A stretch of DNA of 64,000 nucleotides. It comes from Enoplosus armatus (taxonomy: Eukaryota; Chordata; Actinopteri; Centrarchiformes; Enoplosidae). Below the pieces are notes generated by a model that was not told the origin of the DNA, searched no databases, and worked only from the letters and a program-made list of their open reading frames with translations. The stretch covers positions 8,824,048 to 8,888,047 of the forward strand of contig NC_092190.1 in the NCBI RefSeq assembly GCF_043641665.1, in the 5' to 3' direction. Of the stretch, positions 50,641 through 63,321 are shown one piece after another. The stretch's first letter is position 1. Each line of letters opens with the position of its first letter. The position numbers and the translations under genes were made by a program.

Positions 50641-52053
50641 AAGACAGAGAGAGAAGAAAGTACTGGCATTTTAATACTACACAGCATAGGCAAACACAGA
50701 GATTTCCCCACAGAAAAACACATGTGCGCACACACTTTGCATTTGGAGATCTTGTGATTTGAAATGCTTTGCCTCCTTCCGGCCTTTCTTTCCAGTCATG
50801 GTCCAAGGGGCTTGGCTCAGCCAGTCAGGCTGTGTATGGATTCATGTCTATGTAACCTGCCCACACCCCGTCAGCATGATGGATGGTGTTCACACACAGC
50901 CTTGACTTTATAACTTATAGGGACTTAATTTGCATGTGTTCCCGTTGCCAGTAAAACTGCACATGATGTAGGAGGGCCGTAGACTTTTTAGTTGTTAAGA
51001 TATTAGGGGCCCCTGTTTCTTAGTGTTCTATTTTACGCATGGCTGTCCTCCCCAGTACAGCAGTAGCCATGAACGGTGCTGCTCATTTCCCAACTTCGCC
51101 TATGAAATAAAGAGCCATTTACGAGGAACAATGTCCCGGCCACCACATCTCCCTCTATCCTGCCCCCACTATTGGAGAGATACTATTGAGAGTCCCGAGC
51201 GCATCAATTTGGGCCTCAAATGACTTTCCCCAGCTGGCCAAATCCTGACAAGCTTTCTGTTCTCCTTAAAAAGAGTCCTTTATCATCAAGAGAAAGGAAG
51301 AAAGGATGAGCAAGGGAGAGAGAGAGAGGTGGAGAGAGAGTAAAGTCAAAAAGCTAATGTCTCAGTGACACCCTTTCTCACACAACAGGGGAAATTTCTG
51401 TTCTATTATGGGTTCTGGTTAATTTGAAGTCAATTGGAGAGTTATTAAAAGGATCGGAGTGAGCTGTGCTGAACTTGGTCAAGGTCAACAAACTCACCCT
51501 GGTTTCTATATGAAACAATAGAAACAGGACTGTCACCTTCAGGCAAACTTGAAAGTTTGTATGATTTGCCTATAAATTACTTTTAATGCTGCACTGTATA
51601 TGTAGACTTACAGATTCCACTCTATTTTACTTTTTGTAGTTATTTTAGCCTCAAATGCGTTTGCCTGCAGTTTCCTCCTGAACACCTGCTTAGATTCTGT
51701 GGGGTAAATCTCATTGTTGAGGATTTGCTTCATTTTTAGGTATTGTTTTTGGTTTATCTCTCAAAGCTTCATGTTGCCTTTGAAATTACTCTGCCAATAT
51801 GTATGCAAATGTAAACCTCTACTGCCAGAAATTAGATTAACTTCATTTCCCTATTGTTCCTATATCCTTTCTGTGGTCCTCTTGTGCAGGTTCAGTAGTT
51901 TAATGTAACACTGTTGTGCATTACAGCATAATTTACAGTGCATGCACTGCAAATAATGTCAGGAGCAAAAAATAATATAGGAAGATGCAGAAAAATGGAA
52001 GCTCTAATTTAATTCATATACAGTAGGATACAATGAGCATATCATACTGATGT

Positions 52054-52055
<2 letters not shown>

Positions 52056-52090
<35 letters not shown>
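52056..52090. repeat. (CA)n microsatellite
   Basis: A pure AC/CA run of about 17 units. Confidence 0.95.
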
Positions 52091-52093
<3 letters not shown>

Positions 52094-53610
52094 ATGGCCA
52101 GGATGTGTTTGTTCTGAGCAGAAGTTAATGTGGATAAGAGCCTATAGGGAATGTATAGAGAGTGATCAGCTATTCATTGTCTTTGAGTTATTTTTGCATT
52201 TTCCACTTGATTGCCAAACACAACAATATAGAACAACAACTTGGAAAACAATTTAATCAATATAAAATAAAGGAAAGAAGATTAAAAAAACAACAACGTG
52301 ATGCAATACAGACACTGAAGCATAACAGCCATTACAGCAGACATTAAGGAAATTCATTATCATACATTTACTCATTAGGCAAGGTTCCCAATAGCGGTCG
52401 CCATCTTAGCCCATGCTTGTAGGCTATGGTCTTAGGCCTTGTTTAACCTCGCAGTGAGACAATCAATGTTCACAATCTTCCTAAAAGTAAAAAGCCAGTG
52501 TTTTAAATTTTAAAATGAGAGCTAAAACAAGGCTATACAACAGACTTTTTTGTTACAGTACTGTTAACCCAGAAAGAAGAAAACAGCATCCTCCTCTGAT
52601 TAAGTGTGAAAGAGTTGTTGTTACAGACTCAAGGCAGAGTCTGGAACATAATCAAATTGTAGTAAATCAGCCAGAGTGGAATTAACACACTTCCAAAAGG
52701 TTGAGATAATAGGACTCTTCTGAAACATGCACAATAACGTCACTGGGACATTATCAGAGCAAAACAAGCAGTTATAGTCAGAGGTCAAACCAATTTTATA
52801 ACTGCCTCTCCAGTGACATTAACATTAAGTTGTAAGTTAATATTAATGGAATTTGTAACTCCTGTTATTATTCTTTGAGGGTAAGTAAACAGGAAGTATA
52901 ATGTTGGCACGGAGTCAGTTAGTTACGCTGTGGGCTGCAACTTGTGCCACATTTTTTAGCTTATCTTTGTTCACATTTAGGCAAATTGGCACCATTAAAA
53001 GTATGTCAAATGAGATATTGGCAGTTCCTGTTTGCAATGTACCCATGGATGTACGGACGAATATCACTGGATTACATTGATGCCAAAGAACATTTGATGA
53101 TTCTCAGACAAGTTCTGGAGTTATGAGGAGCATCTTTTTTCTATGATTTCTAAGACGATTTATGGACATTTAGTCACGACGGACATCTGAGGTAATCCTT
53201 GGAAAGAGTAAATCACATTGAATATAATCTAAAAATATGTGTATCATGTCTGAAGGTGTAGGATTTTAACACAAACGGATTTCAAACACCTTAATTGCCT
53301 CCATGAGCTTTAACAGCCGGTGCTGCAGCTGCTGACCATGTTGGTAAACGGACCAAATCAGCGGGCCACACTACAATAACTAACCTCCCGTTGTTTTTAG
53401 TACCTGTCCCGTTCACTATGCCTCACGTCTCTCCCTCCCCCGGATGGGAGTATTTTCTGTAAGTTATGATGAGAGAAGCTACAGAGGAAAATGAGCTGGA
53501 ATCAACTACAAGCACGAGAAGGGGCAACTTTCTACAAACAAAATATCAAGGCCGCAATAGACAGCGTGTGGCTGGTAGTGTTTTTGTGAGACTGTGTGTG
53601 GTGTTTATAT

Positions 53611-53637
53611 GTCTGTCTGTCTGTCTGTCTGTCTGTG
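53611..53637. repeat. (GTCT)n tetranucleotide array
   Basis: Six to seven GTCT units. The adjoining 53638-53700 (ATTTCGTCAACACAATAGCG, then ACCGTGCAAGATGC) looks like part of an interspersed fish repeat, but I cannot place its borders. Confidence 0.85.
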
Positions 53638-56600
53638 GACAGATTTCGTCAACACAATAGCGGTACAACCGTGCAAGATGCAAAGAGTTTAAACTTACTA
53701 CAGCAGGGCCTAAAGATGGCCAGTTGTTTGGTCGATATCAACAACTGCTGGCTGGATGGCATGAATTTGCTACTGATAGCCAATGTCATGACAGACTGAG
53801 AAAGACAAAGAGGAAGGTAGATTTAGAGTGGTATTCCCCGTCTAACTGTTTTTTGGATTGGCTGCTGAGCCAATTTCCCCCCAAAATTACTCATATTACT
53901 CATCAGATGCTTTTAATATTTGAATTATTTTATTTTTACATTAAGTACAAACAAGCAAGAATAAGTGTACAGTATACAGCCCCAACTAATGATCAACTAA
54001 AATAACAGAAAGCAAACAGGAAGCTGAAGACAGAATACAATTAATAAGCTGTCGAGGGGTTTTGTAAATTAATTAGAAATAAATATTGGGCACATATTGT
54101 TTTGACCGATTGGTTTCTGTGTGATAGTCTTTACAGTAGGAAAACTCACTGATACAATAAAATAAGGATAAAATATTAACCTATTATAGCATGTTGACAT
54201 GTTATCTAAAGTTAAATCTATACTTTTGTTACTAAATTTTTTATTCAGTCATGACAGACAGAGAAAGCTATTCCCTGTCTAAGTGTTTTTTGAATAGAAA
54301 GCAATGGTAGTTCACCACCATCTTTAGAGATAAATTATCAGTATTGGTCCACATTTGCATATAAATGAACAATGGTGAACTGTCAGTGAGAAAGAATGAT
54401 TTCAATACAGAGAAATATGGAGTGACACAGTACAGAGGGAGAGATTAAGAACACAGGTATCAGTTTCTCAGTGTAGTACGAGGACAGAGAGAGAGACGGG
54501 GAACAAGAGAGTGTTAAAGGTAAACATTAATACACAAGCATGCTTCAGTGAAACATATAATGTGTAATACATGTATACATCTTTTATATTGTAAATATAA
54601 ATAATATTGCAAATATAACCTGTCAGTTCATTTAAGTTCTGCCACACGCTGTTGCTCCTGGTAAAAATGTAATAATGACTCCTGAGTACTTAAAGGTCGG
54701 AACGTCAACATGTTGATGAGCGTCTCAGCTGGTGTGATCCCATCGCAAGATGGTCTCTAGGATTATGATTTGTGATTTTTCAACTCACATGCAGAAAAGC
54801 TCTGGTGTTATTGTTAATTCATGCCATGTTGCTTCCCGTTATACCAGATCTTGGCCCACTGGACCAATGGAAGACCAACTATTCCCAAAACAGGCTATGG
54901 GTCTGTTGTAGTGTTGTGGATCCCAGACAACAAAGATTGACGACACAGAAGCTTATTTTCCATATCAGGTTGTAGTTTGCTGAATCTTGCAGCAAACTTT
55001 AAAGGCCTGGGTTTGTAGCTGTGCTAACACAATTCCATTTTTGTTCTTTCTGAACTGTATCAGTGGACAATTACCATGGAAGTATTTACATAAATTGATC
55101 TGATATGGTGTCCGGTTGGCAATAAGAAGGATTATTTTGATGAGCAATATAACTAGTTTCTGTAGCAACAAAACTACAACTAGAACTAAAGTATGCCAGG
55201 ACAAAAAGAAATAGCACAATAACATTTTGTTAGTTCAGGCAGAGCGCTGATTGCAGTAGGTGATTGGTATCAGCTGTTTTATTCATGCTTCACAAATCAT
55301 TGGCTCATTCACAGCTGTGGCTATCAGCTGACTTGCAAAACCCAATCACATTCATGCAGGTGGACAGTGCAACGACTATAACCTGACACTTCTCACTATT
55401 ACGCTACTGATGCGCTCATGCCAACAGTTTTTTCTATTTATTTGGTGAACGTTACAGTCTCTTCATCGTCTCCCCGGTGGCGGGCAGCTTGAGTGATGCT
55501 TACATCTCATGCTTCCTGTATGTAATTATTTATTCACTTAGATTTGTTTCCATTGCACTTTGTTGCATTTTGTTTTTGTCAATACACCAATTTTGAGCCA
55601 AGCGTTAGAGCAATATTTTTTTTAATTCTATTTCCAATTAGGTATTGCGTATAGAAACAGGTGGATGGAAACACACTTAAAGTAACGCAGAATTCACCCT
55701 GGCTAGACGCTTTGAACACCTACCTCTGTTTTGAGGCCAACAAGTCTTAGCCATGGAGGAAAGACTCAAAGTCAAGGCACAGACAGGGACACACAGTGGA
55801 ACTGTTGGCTGAAAAGAAAAAGCCAGTGAATTACAACCGGGATAATACCACTGCAGGTTGTGGTCGGCTGTGTTTATGCTTTATTAATTAATCCCAAGGC
55901 TAAAGTAGAGAGAGATCGACAGAGAGATTATGGAAAGGTAATGAGCCTAACAGAGCAAATTGTGATAGGTACCTGAGGCCAGACTCACGCAAGAATGTTT
56001 TGTTGCGCATAAACTACTCTGTATATCCAATTATCTCCAACTGTATCATCTCAGTACTGAGGAGTTATAAAAGTTACATGTAATATGTAATTTGTCGAAA
56101 GATTATGGTGGTGTTTTTATCTTATCCCAGGGCTTACTAGCGCAGTGAACCATTTACTATAGATTCTGCAAAATTACCTCGAGGGGTCAGCGAAGCTCTC
56201 AGCCACAGCACCCACACTTGTAGAGCCAGAAAATCATGGAGATCTATAGTAAGTAATTAGCCTTTGCCAAGAATACATAGGCGCATTTCCATAGTGGGTA
56301 ATGTTGGTCATTTCTTTGCCTCCGGGGTTATTGGTTACACAAGATGATTGTTCTGTAAGGTAGTAAATAAAAAGTATAATGAACCAAGAAGGAATTATTC
56401 ATTATTGTTCCACCAAATAGGCAATGGAGGAGGAAAAATATCAACGCCAAGCTAGAGGGAACAAGTCGGCTGGATAGGGAGATAGAGATGGAGTCATGTA
56501 TGTGCAGTGGGTGTAAGCTGAGGAGGAGAGAAAGAGAATGAGAGAGACAGAAAGTTATTAAGAATCCTTATCCACATATAGATCATTGAATGTCTTGCTG

Positions 56601-57529
56601 GCCTGCGAGAAACCCGCCGCCCACCCAACATCTGATAATTACACTTCATTAGGAGAGCAGGTAGTGATGAGAGAAGAGAGGGCGACTACTGAAGGTGAAA
56701 TGAGAGCAAGTGAGAGACATGTAAGGAGGAAAGCTGAGCACACTTGAGTGATATACTGTTGTGAAAGGATAATGGTAATTTGATTATGGGGGGGTTGGAA
56801 GAAAGAGAAGATGACACGTAACCCACTCTGTGATTTTGTGTGTGTTTGGGGGTTGGGTTGTTGTGCGTGTGCATTTGCTTGTTTATGTGGCTCCTTGAGT
56901 GTTTATGTGTGAATGTGGGTACATTTATTGTAGCTCAGGGGTCTGTATTTATTGCCTTGCCTTCAGTGTCGCACGAAGACGGACAGGTCTGCCATGACGC
57001 AGAATTTAATAAGGTTTCTCTGAGACACACACACACACACACATCCTGTAGCTTGACATTCCCACCTTTTTTTGCCATTTCCTTGCACCAGCCATACATA
57101 TGCCCTACACATCATGCGATGTTGCAGTGTAAGGGCATCAGCAGCAGAGTAGCACTAGCCAGTAAAGGAATGCTGCAGCTTACAGTGCTGCAGTGAGATT
57201 CAGTGGAGCAAGAGCCAGTTTCCCTCAGTCTGACAGCCTTGTGGGAATGTGCCCGTATGGAAACATCCTTTACACTATGGGCTTGTCTAAGACTGGCTGA
57301 ACAGAATCGCTACTAAAGGTGTGATGTCCCAGAGGTGCAGGGAGGAGAAGGGAGAGATCCTGTGTGTGTGTGGATGTGTGAGTGCTGTCAGCGGAGAGAG
57401 AGTGAGAGGTGAGGACTGCAGTATTCCTCCAGCGGGAAGCATTGATTTTCCGGCCCAGCGTGGGGATGTGGGAAATGTCAGCCTTTAATTGAGTTGATAA
57501 AACCGTTTTGAGTTTCAGACGTAAATATG

Positions 57530-57551
57530 CCCCCCCCCCCCCCAAAAAAAA
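57530..57551. repeat. Poly-C / poly-A tract
   Basis: Fourteen C followed directly by eight A. Run lengths in such homopolymers are prone to sequencing error. Confidence 0.9.
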
Positions 57552-58312
57552 GGCCACCACATTAGACAACTCCCATTGGGAGGTCTGTAAGGAATGAAAG
57601 GTCTCCTTGTTGTGTGTTTACATGTGCGTGCCCTTATGCATTGGGAGTTTGTTTCCTCGAACAGCACACGTCTGCGAATCTGCATGGTGAAAGCAAATGG
57701 CCTGCACGCCGCCACTGACTAAAATGTTTTCTTTCATTGTGAATCAGGATACAAGCTCGTTAGAATAAATAGTTTTTGTTGTGGCAGGGAGGGCAGAAAT
57801 GGAGAGTGTGAGAGAGAGGTCATATCCATTAGAGGTGTTGGGGGGTGAATGAAGAAAAGGCTGAATGAAGCCTCCGCTGTCCCTGCTGATTAGCAGATTG
57901 ATATGCAGAGAGGACTCACCTGCTGCCTTCACTGGAAATTCACTCTAATGTCAGAGGAGAAATAGTTGGTTTAGTGTTTTATCTGATGATTTTCTCTTAT
58001 TTAATGCTTAAATGTTCAAAAAAGATTGATGCACAAAATGGAAGTGAATCGTGCTGTTTTTCTGAAACAATAATGGAAAATGGCACGAGATTGATTTTTC
58101 CCCCCTGTTTTGGATTGATATTTGGATTATTTAACCATATAACACAATTGCCAAAAACACAGCTTGTCTTTTTTACTTAAATTGTTAAAAGTGTTCATCA
58201 GTAAGATGCTTAATTTGAACACATATGAGAGTGCATATGTGCCTGTTTGCATCTATAGGGGCCCTGCTCTCGTTATTAGGAGTGATAATTAGACAGGGTT
58301 TCACACATTACG

Positions 58313-58315
<3 letters not shown>

Positions 58316-58352
<37 letters not shown>
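58316..58352. repeat. (CA)n microsatellite
   Basis: A pure CA run of about 18 units, followed 120-150 bp later by a second, interrupted CA array (58480-58506). Confidence 0.95.
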
Positions 58353-58354
<2 letters not shown>

Positions 58355-59818
58355 TCTGTTTTTCTCACAGTCACGTGTGTGCACACACACATTCGTAGCT
58401 AAGCCTACTGGTAATTAACAGACATAATTAGGCAGACAACCATTCGTATAGGGAATGCGCACTCATGCAAACACACATGCACACACACACACACACCCAC
58501 ACACACAAAGACACACATTACTTCCCTGGTAACTAAGAGTATTAATTACAAGCATAGCTGTCCCCATGAGGCTTTGTATCACTCACAGACTGGCACGCAG
58601 CGGGGTTCTTATTACTTTATCTCACCACACCGTCACCACTTGTCTCTATCTCTCTCTCTCTCGATTTCTCTGGTGAGACATGCACACACATGTACTCCCT
58701 AATCATACACCTGCTGGATACACAAATGGTAGTTAATTAGTCAGAGACTGACTGACAGAGCTGGCCATAGGTTGACCTCCGGTAGCTAGCTTGGGAATTG
58801 AGAGAGATCTGCTCGCTAGAACTAGAACAGACCAGTGGGACTGAGGGGCTGTGCCAGTGTCTTTTTGTGATTTTTTGCACCCCCAGCCCCACCCCCTGCT
58901 CTTTGTTATACTGCAGCAGCTGAAGTATACATTTCACAAATTAGATCGGTAGATACAGTTTCCATCTGTATTGCACGTGTTGGCTTGTGATTTTATCTGT
59001 AAAACTTTCACAGTAGTATGCATGCACACTAGGTGGACGTGTAGGCCGAACTCTCAGTCCAGTCAGGGTAGAGTGTCTTTAGTGAGTGGCATGCAGTACG
59101 TAAAGAATGGATATCCTGGTAACTCAAGACAAAAACTGTGAGACAAAGAGCCTAAGGAAAAATAACTGTCCATAGAACTGTTAGACAAGGAACACACTGT
59201 GCTTGAAGAGCTGGAGGCATATTCCCAGTTAATGAACTATCCTTGCACTCTTTGGCACTGGAGCTGTGGTGCACCCTCAGCACTTGGAGGAGCCTGACAT
59301 CATTAATGGAGACATTTTACAGTTCATTCGCATATTTCACAGTGGTTGCGTGTTTGGATATTGCAGGATAGCGTCTAAGCAGTGTCTGCAGAGGCCAAGG
59401 TGGCACACCCTAAATGTGTGAGCAAGACAGGAGAGTAGAGGACATGTGTCTATCACAGGCATTGCCTCCAAAAGCTCAAACACAATATGGAGTGAAAATA
59501 CGTTTAACTACATTAATATCCGTGCAGTATACACCATAAAAAACATTATACTTGCATATTGTACACATCTTGGTGTCTCATTACTAATTAGCCGTGAGGG
59601 TTTTCTAATAAACAAGGATTATTGTGGGTTGTTTATAACCTGGTAATCTAATCATGTGTTGCCCATGTGTTCTTGTGAAGTAACATAAAGATGCTATATA
59701 TAATATTTCTATGTGCTGTAATCACACTGTAACCAATTATGTATGTTCCATACACATTTGATTTCTTGATCACTTCTTTTTACTCACAGCCTTGTAATGT
59801 GTTGATGAATGTCTCTCT

Positions 59819-59838
59819 CTCTGTCTGTTTCTCTGTAG
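59819..59838 (+). promoter_or_regulatory. il1rapl1: 3' splice site before il1rapl1 exon 3
   Basis: The pyrimidine tract rich in CTCT and TTTCTCTG ends in TGTAG at 59838. The tract extends upstream to about 59809, and a branch-point-like TTGATGA lies near 59800. Cleavage after 59838 leaves TG, which completes the phase-1 codon begun in exon 2 as GTG (Val28). Confidence 0.9.
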
Positions 59839-60124
59839 TGGATGGCTGTACAGATTGGTCAGTGGACTACCTTAAGTACCGGGTGCTGCAGGGTGAGCCG
59901 GTGCGGCTGAAGTGTGCTCTGTTCTATGGTTACATCCGGGCCAACTACAGCCAGGCACAGAGTGTGGGCCTCAGCCTCATGTGGTACCGCAGCTCTGGCC
60001 TGGGCCACAGCGACTTCGAGGAGCCCATCTCTTTCGATGGCGTGCGTATGAGCAAGGAGGAGGATGCCATCTGGTTCAGACCTGCTGACCTCCAGGACGC
60101 GGGCCTCTACTCCTGCGTCTTACG
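59839..60124 (+). CDS. il1rapl1: il1rapl1, second coding exon (first Ig-like domain)
   Basis: This exon encodes the end of codon 28, residues 29-122 and two bases of codon 123. It is most of the first extracellular Ig-like domain, which in the mammalian protein forms part of the ligand-binding surface. It opens [16 protein letters not shown], then [47 protein letters not shown] and DAGLYSCVL. Cys31, Cys53 and Trp76 fall exactly as in human IL1RAPL1. Cys120 is shifted by two because of a His-Ser insertion after Gly83. Asn63 in NYS is a predicted glycosylation site. FYGYIR, FEEPI-FDG and WFRP favour IL1RAPL1 over IL1RAPL2, which has FYSYIR and lacks WFRP. Val28 and the ending CVLR are IL1RAPL2-like. 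The exon is GC-rich at third positions, unlike its AT-rich introns. The donor is CG then GTAGGT, phase 2. The rest of the protein lies beyond the window. Confidence 0.96.
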
Positions 60125-60130
60125 GTAGGT
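60125..60130 (+). promoter_or_regulatory. il1rapl1: 5' splice site after il1rapl1 exon 3
   Basis: The donor reads ACG then GTAGGT. It has G at +5 and a purine at +3, so it is a stronger donor than that of exon 2. If it is not used, translation reads Arg then stop. Confidence 0.9.
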
Positions 60131-60235
60131 TGGAGGGGAAAGAGATAATGTTGGGGATGATGCATTTAAAAGTCCACTTTAACAAGTTATATAATTTTGT
60201 TTTGCTGTAGTTTTTACAGTCCTGTTTTTCTCTAA

Positions 60236-60631
60236 CATATAGTTCGGCATTTGGAAAACACTTATTTGCTGTCTTGCCGAAAGTTAGATAAGAAGTTTAA
60301 TACCTCTGACACGTCTGTGCATTAAGTATTGAACATGAACCTGAAAGCGATGATCCTAGCTTAGCATAAAGACTGGAAGCAGAGGGGAAGCAGTCCGCCT
60401 GGCTCTCTCCAAAATTTGAAAATATGCCTAGCTGCAACTCTGAGACCTACTAATTGACATGTATCACAGTTTTATCCAAACAGAAATGTAAAATAGACAA
60501 TTTGTGGTTCACCCCTGCGCCCTCCCTTTATGCTAAGCTAAGCTAATTCCCTTCAGGCTCTAGCTCAGCTTCTTTTCACTTAAATTCCTTGAAAGAAAGC
60601 AAATAAGCATATTTTCTATTCAACTATTCAA
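60236..60631. mobile_element. Palindromic (fold-back) non-autonomous element, copy 2
   Basis: A diverged relative of 16090-16612. The left arm ATAGTTCGGCATTTGGAAAA, CTTATTTGCTGTCTTGCCGA and CTAGCTTAGCATAAAGACTG is mirrored by the right arm, which contains TTTATGCTAAGCTAAGCTAA, GAAAGCAAATAAGCATATTT and TCTATTCAACTATT. The inner CTAATTGACATGTATCACAG corresponds to the AATTAACATGTTAT stretch of copy 1. The TTAA ends are not preserved. The element starts 111 bp after the exon 3 donor and has no open frame. Confidence 0.8.
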
Positions 60632-62721
60632 AAACCATTTCTAATAAAAAAAAAAATCAACCTGTTTCAAAAATGTTTTTAAAGTAAGTTGCATCATCTA
60701 CATGCACATGATTTCCATTTATTTTCCATTTTTACTATTGAGTGATCTTTCTTATTTGTTCCTGAAACTTGTGGTGTGGCGTGTTCACTGTAAAAGCAAA
60801 TGAAATCCTCTGATCCTATTAGCACATTTATCTTGCTTAAACTATAAGTTAGTAATAAAATAGACTTATGATTAATGACTTGCTGAATTTGTCAGATTTC
60901 CATTATTTTGAAAAACCTTTAGATGAAGCTGTCTTTGTGTTTTGTGCATGTGTGTATGTAAGAGAGAGAAAAGGACTAAGACAGTGAACTATAAGCAATG
61001 TGAAGTGGCGAGGGGCGATACAGTAGGGCGATAAGATAGAAGAGAGATAACTGAATGCAAACACAAGCAAAAACACAAACACCCACACGTACACACACAC
61101 ACTTTAGTGGGCCGTTACAGAGAGACTTCCTAATATGAGATGCATTATTATGTGGCAGTAACTTATTAACCTTTACAGCGGAGAACATCCCTCAATTAAC
61201 GGCTCATTGCAGCTCTTCATTTCAGAGAGTTTTTAATAAACCCAGTTAAAGGCCTCTTAAAGACCCAGAGAGGCTTGCAGGATACATTGAGTGTGACGGG
61301 GGAGTGTGTTTGTGTGCAATGATACTCCAGTCTATACATAATTTCATTACAGCACTCTGTAGGACTAATCTGGCAAAAACACTTGTGTTGTCTCACTATA
61401 AATAAACATTGTCTTTGATTATTGACAATTTTGTCTAACAAGACTTTGTTCCTATTCAAATGTTGTGTTTAAAATTCAGAGCATTACTGTAATTCTGTAG
61501 AGCACTACGGGTGTAAAAGGTGCCCCTAGCTCTGTTTTTCAGTCTGCTCGTGTTGAGCTGGGGAGATTTGAAACTTCTCAGATACCCTAATCAAAACACT
61601 GCGAGAGATTTGCCTCTGAGCTGAAATCAATTGTCTTTTTGTTTGGAAGTAAGCTTTTGAGTCACACATTTTAGCTCATATGACCTGAACACTCTCCCCT
61701 AAAACTCCCTTCAGGCAAAGAGAGGAAAAATGTGCCTTTTCTTTCTTTTCTTCGCCACACTTGGATTTCATACACTACTACTGGGGACGGACAAATACAA
61801 CTCAACCATGTGACTATGGAGTTGGATCAACACCTCTCTGACATATTATCATCAAAAATGAGATATAAACAGTGAGCTTGGTAAAGGTAGGCTTTATTTC
61901 AGGACTGACATATTGGTTTGGCGTTTGATTTTCCTGATATGTAATATGTGTAAACTGGCAGCTCAGTGCATATAGCAATCCAAAACAAGAATGAGTTACT
62001 CGGTTGTAAGAATCTCATAATTAATACATGCAATTAAAAGCACATTATGTGCCACCGGTGCTGTTCAGCATTTTAGAATAGAGCATGCACAGTATGTGTC
62101 ATGTTTCACAAACGTTATTTCCATGTAAATTAGTCCTGAGACCTAATTCAGTGGCTTCAGTTGTTTGTCTGAGACAAGACAACTTGCTTCAGCACTGTAA
62201 TGTTCTCTGATATTCAAGCACATGCAAAATAATCAGATATACCGGAAGAACTAAAACGCTTTCCTCAGTGATGTCCAGCAGCCTTTCTTAACAGTCTTTA
62301 GCTGCTCAGACTTGTATAATATGTGAAATAATCGTTCCTGGAGAAGATAATTCGACAAAACGTCAAAACAAGCTAATTGAATGATTTCTTTCACCCCATT
62401 ATCTTTAACTTTATTTAGAAATTGACCCTCCTTAACCAAGGTTATCCATGTCTTTACCACAGTAAGGAAAATGTGGTTATCTACAGTTTTGTCAAATGAC
62501 CAGAGGTACCGAAGGAGCTAATGTGCACCACCTGGAAAATGTAACTACATCTCAGGGCTGGGTGATACATAGATATTTTTGACCACAATGACTGTGATTG
62601 GGCAGATTGGGATGCTTGTGTTTCCTGGTGGTAGTGATGGCAATGAGCTATATAGAAGTGTTTATGACCGCACACTATGCTACAGTGATTTTACTGTATT
62701 GAAATTCAATCTGATCGTGAT

Positions 62722-62864
62722 GTAAGCACCCTCAAATTAAAGCTGATAGTCAGTACTTTAAAGCCATAGTCAATGTTTCATTTCAAATCCAGTGCGCTTG
62801 AGTATAAAAGGCAGCACAACAAAAAATATGTCATTGCTCTAATACTTTCTGACTGCAGTGTATA
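62722..62864 (+). mobile_element. Probable DNA-transposon-derived repeat fragment
   Basis: The stretch CTCAAATTAAAGCTGATAGT, CTTTAAAGCCATAGTCAATG, TTTCATTTCAAATCCAGTG and TCTAATACTTTCTGACTGCA with a terminal CAGTGTA resembles the end of a widespread vertebrate non-autonomous DNA element with a CACTGTA-type terminus. Only one end is recognisable here. Identity is from memory. Confidence 0.5.
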
Positions 62865-63284
62865 TATGGCAGGATAGTTTCCATCAGCTCCTGGGCGTGT
62901 TGTGCACTATCTATGAATGTAGGTAAATCCCTCTGTGTTAACTTTTCACTGAAGCCATCAAATGTTTTTCTCAAAAAAAAAGAGATACAGATGCACACCA
63001 GTGTGTGTCTTTCAGTGCTGCATAGATGTGTGCTTTTAGTATGTGCATGTGTGTGAATAGTTATCTTTGTCCTTCTCTGTCTGGAAATTTAAGTCTAATC
63101 GCTAGTATTCATGTGAAGGTGACTTCATTTACATAGCAATCTCTATGTGCTTTCTTTTGCTCTCCCTCTCTCCCACTCCTTTGCTCTTTCTCTGCCTCTC
63201 TTTCCTCCGCATGTCATCTCACATAAGGTCTTTAACATTGGTTCAGATCCATCAATCTTTTTTCCTCTCTTGCTCACTCTGTCT

Positions 63285-63285
63285 T

Positions 63286-63321
<36 letters not shown>
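63285..63321. repeat. Compound (CT)n(CA)n microsatellite
   Basis: Eight CT units pass directly into ten CA units. Confidence 0.9.

Larger units (their letters stand above)
17502..59838 (+). other. il1rapl1: il1rapl1 intron 2 (42,337 bp)
   Basis: The intron is bounded by the GT donor at 17502 and the AG acceptor ending at 59838. Long 5' introns are typical of IL1RAPL1. The entries within it list the mobile-element remnants and microsatellites I can support. The intervals not covered by an entry (for example 17.5-18.4, 20.7-24.0, 24.1-27.4, 28.3-30.6, 31.1-34.0, 37.5-42.8, 45.3-48.5, 53.7-57.5 and 58.4-59.8 kb) hold AT-rich intronic DNA, short CA/TG and purine-rich patches, and small open frames with no recognisable protein. 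No second gene is visible inside it on either strand. Confidence 0.85.

Noticed and set aside
50310..50762. 150-codon + open frame
   Set aside because: It crosses a CA microsatellite encoding a His-Thr repeat and has no recognisable domain; a chance frame.
59739..59838. N-terminal extension of the exon 3 open frame
   Set aside because: This part is the intronic pyrimidine tract; the acceptor at 59838 and phase-1 join to exon 2 show that coding starts at 59839.
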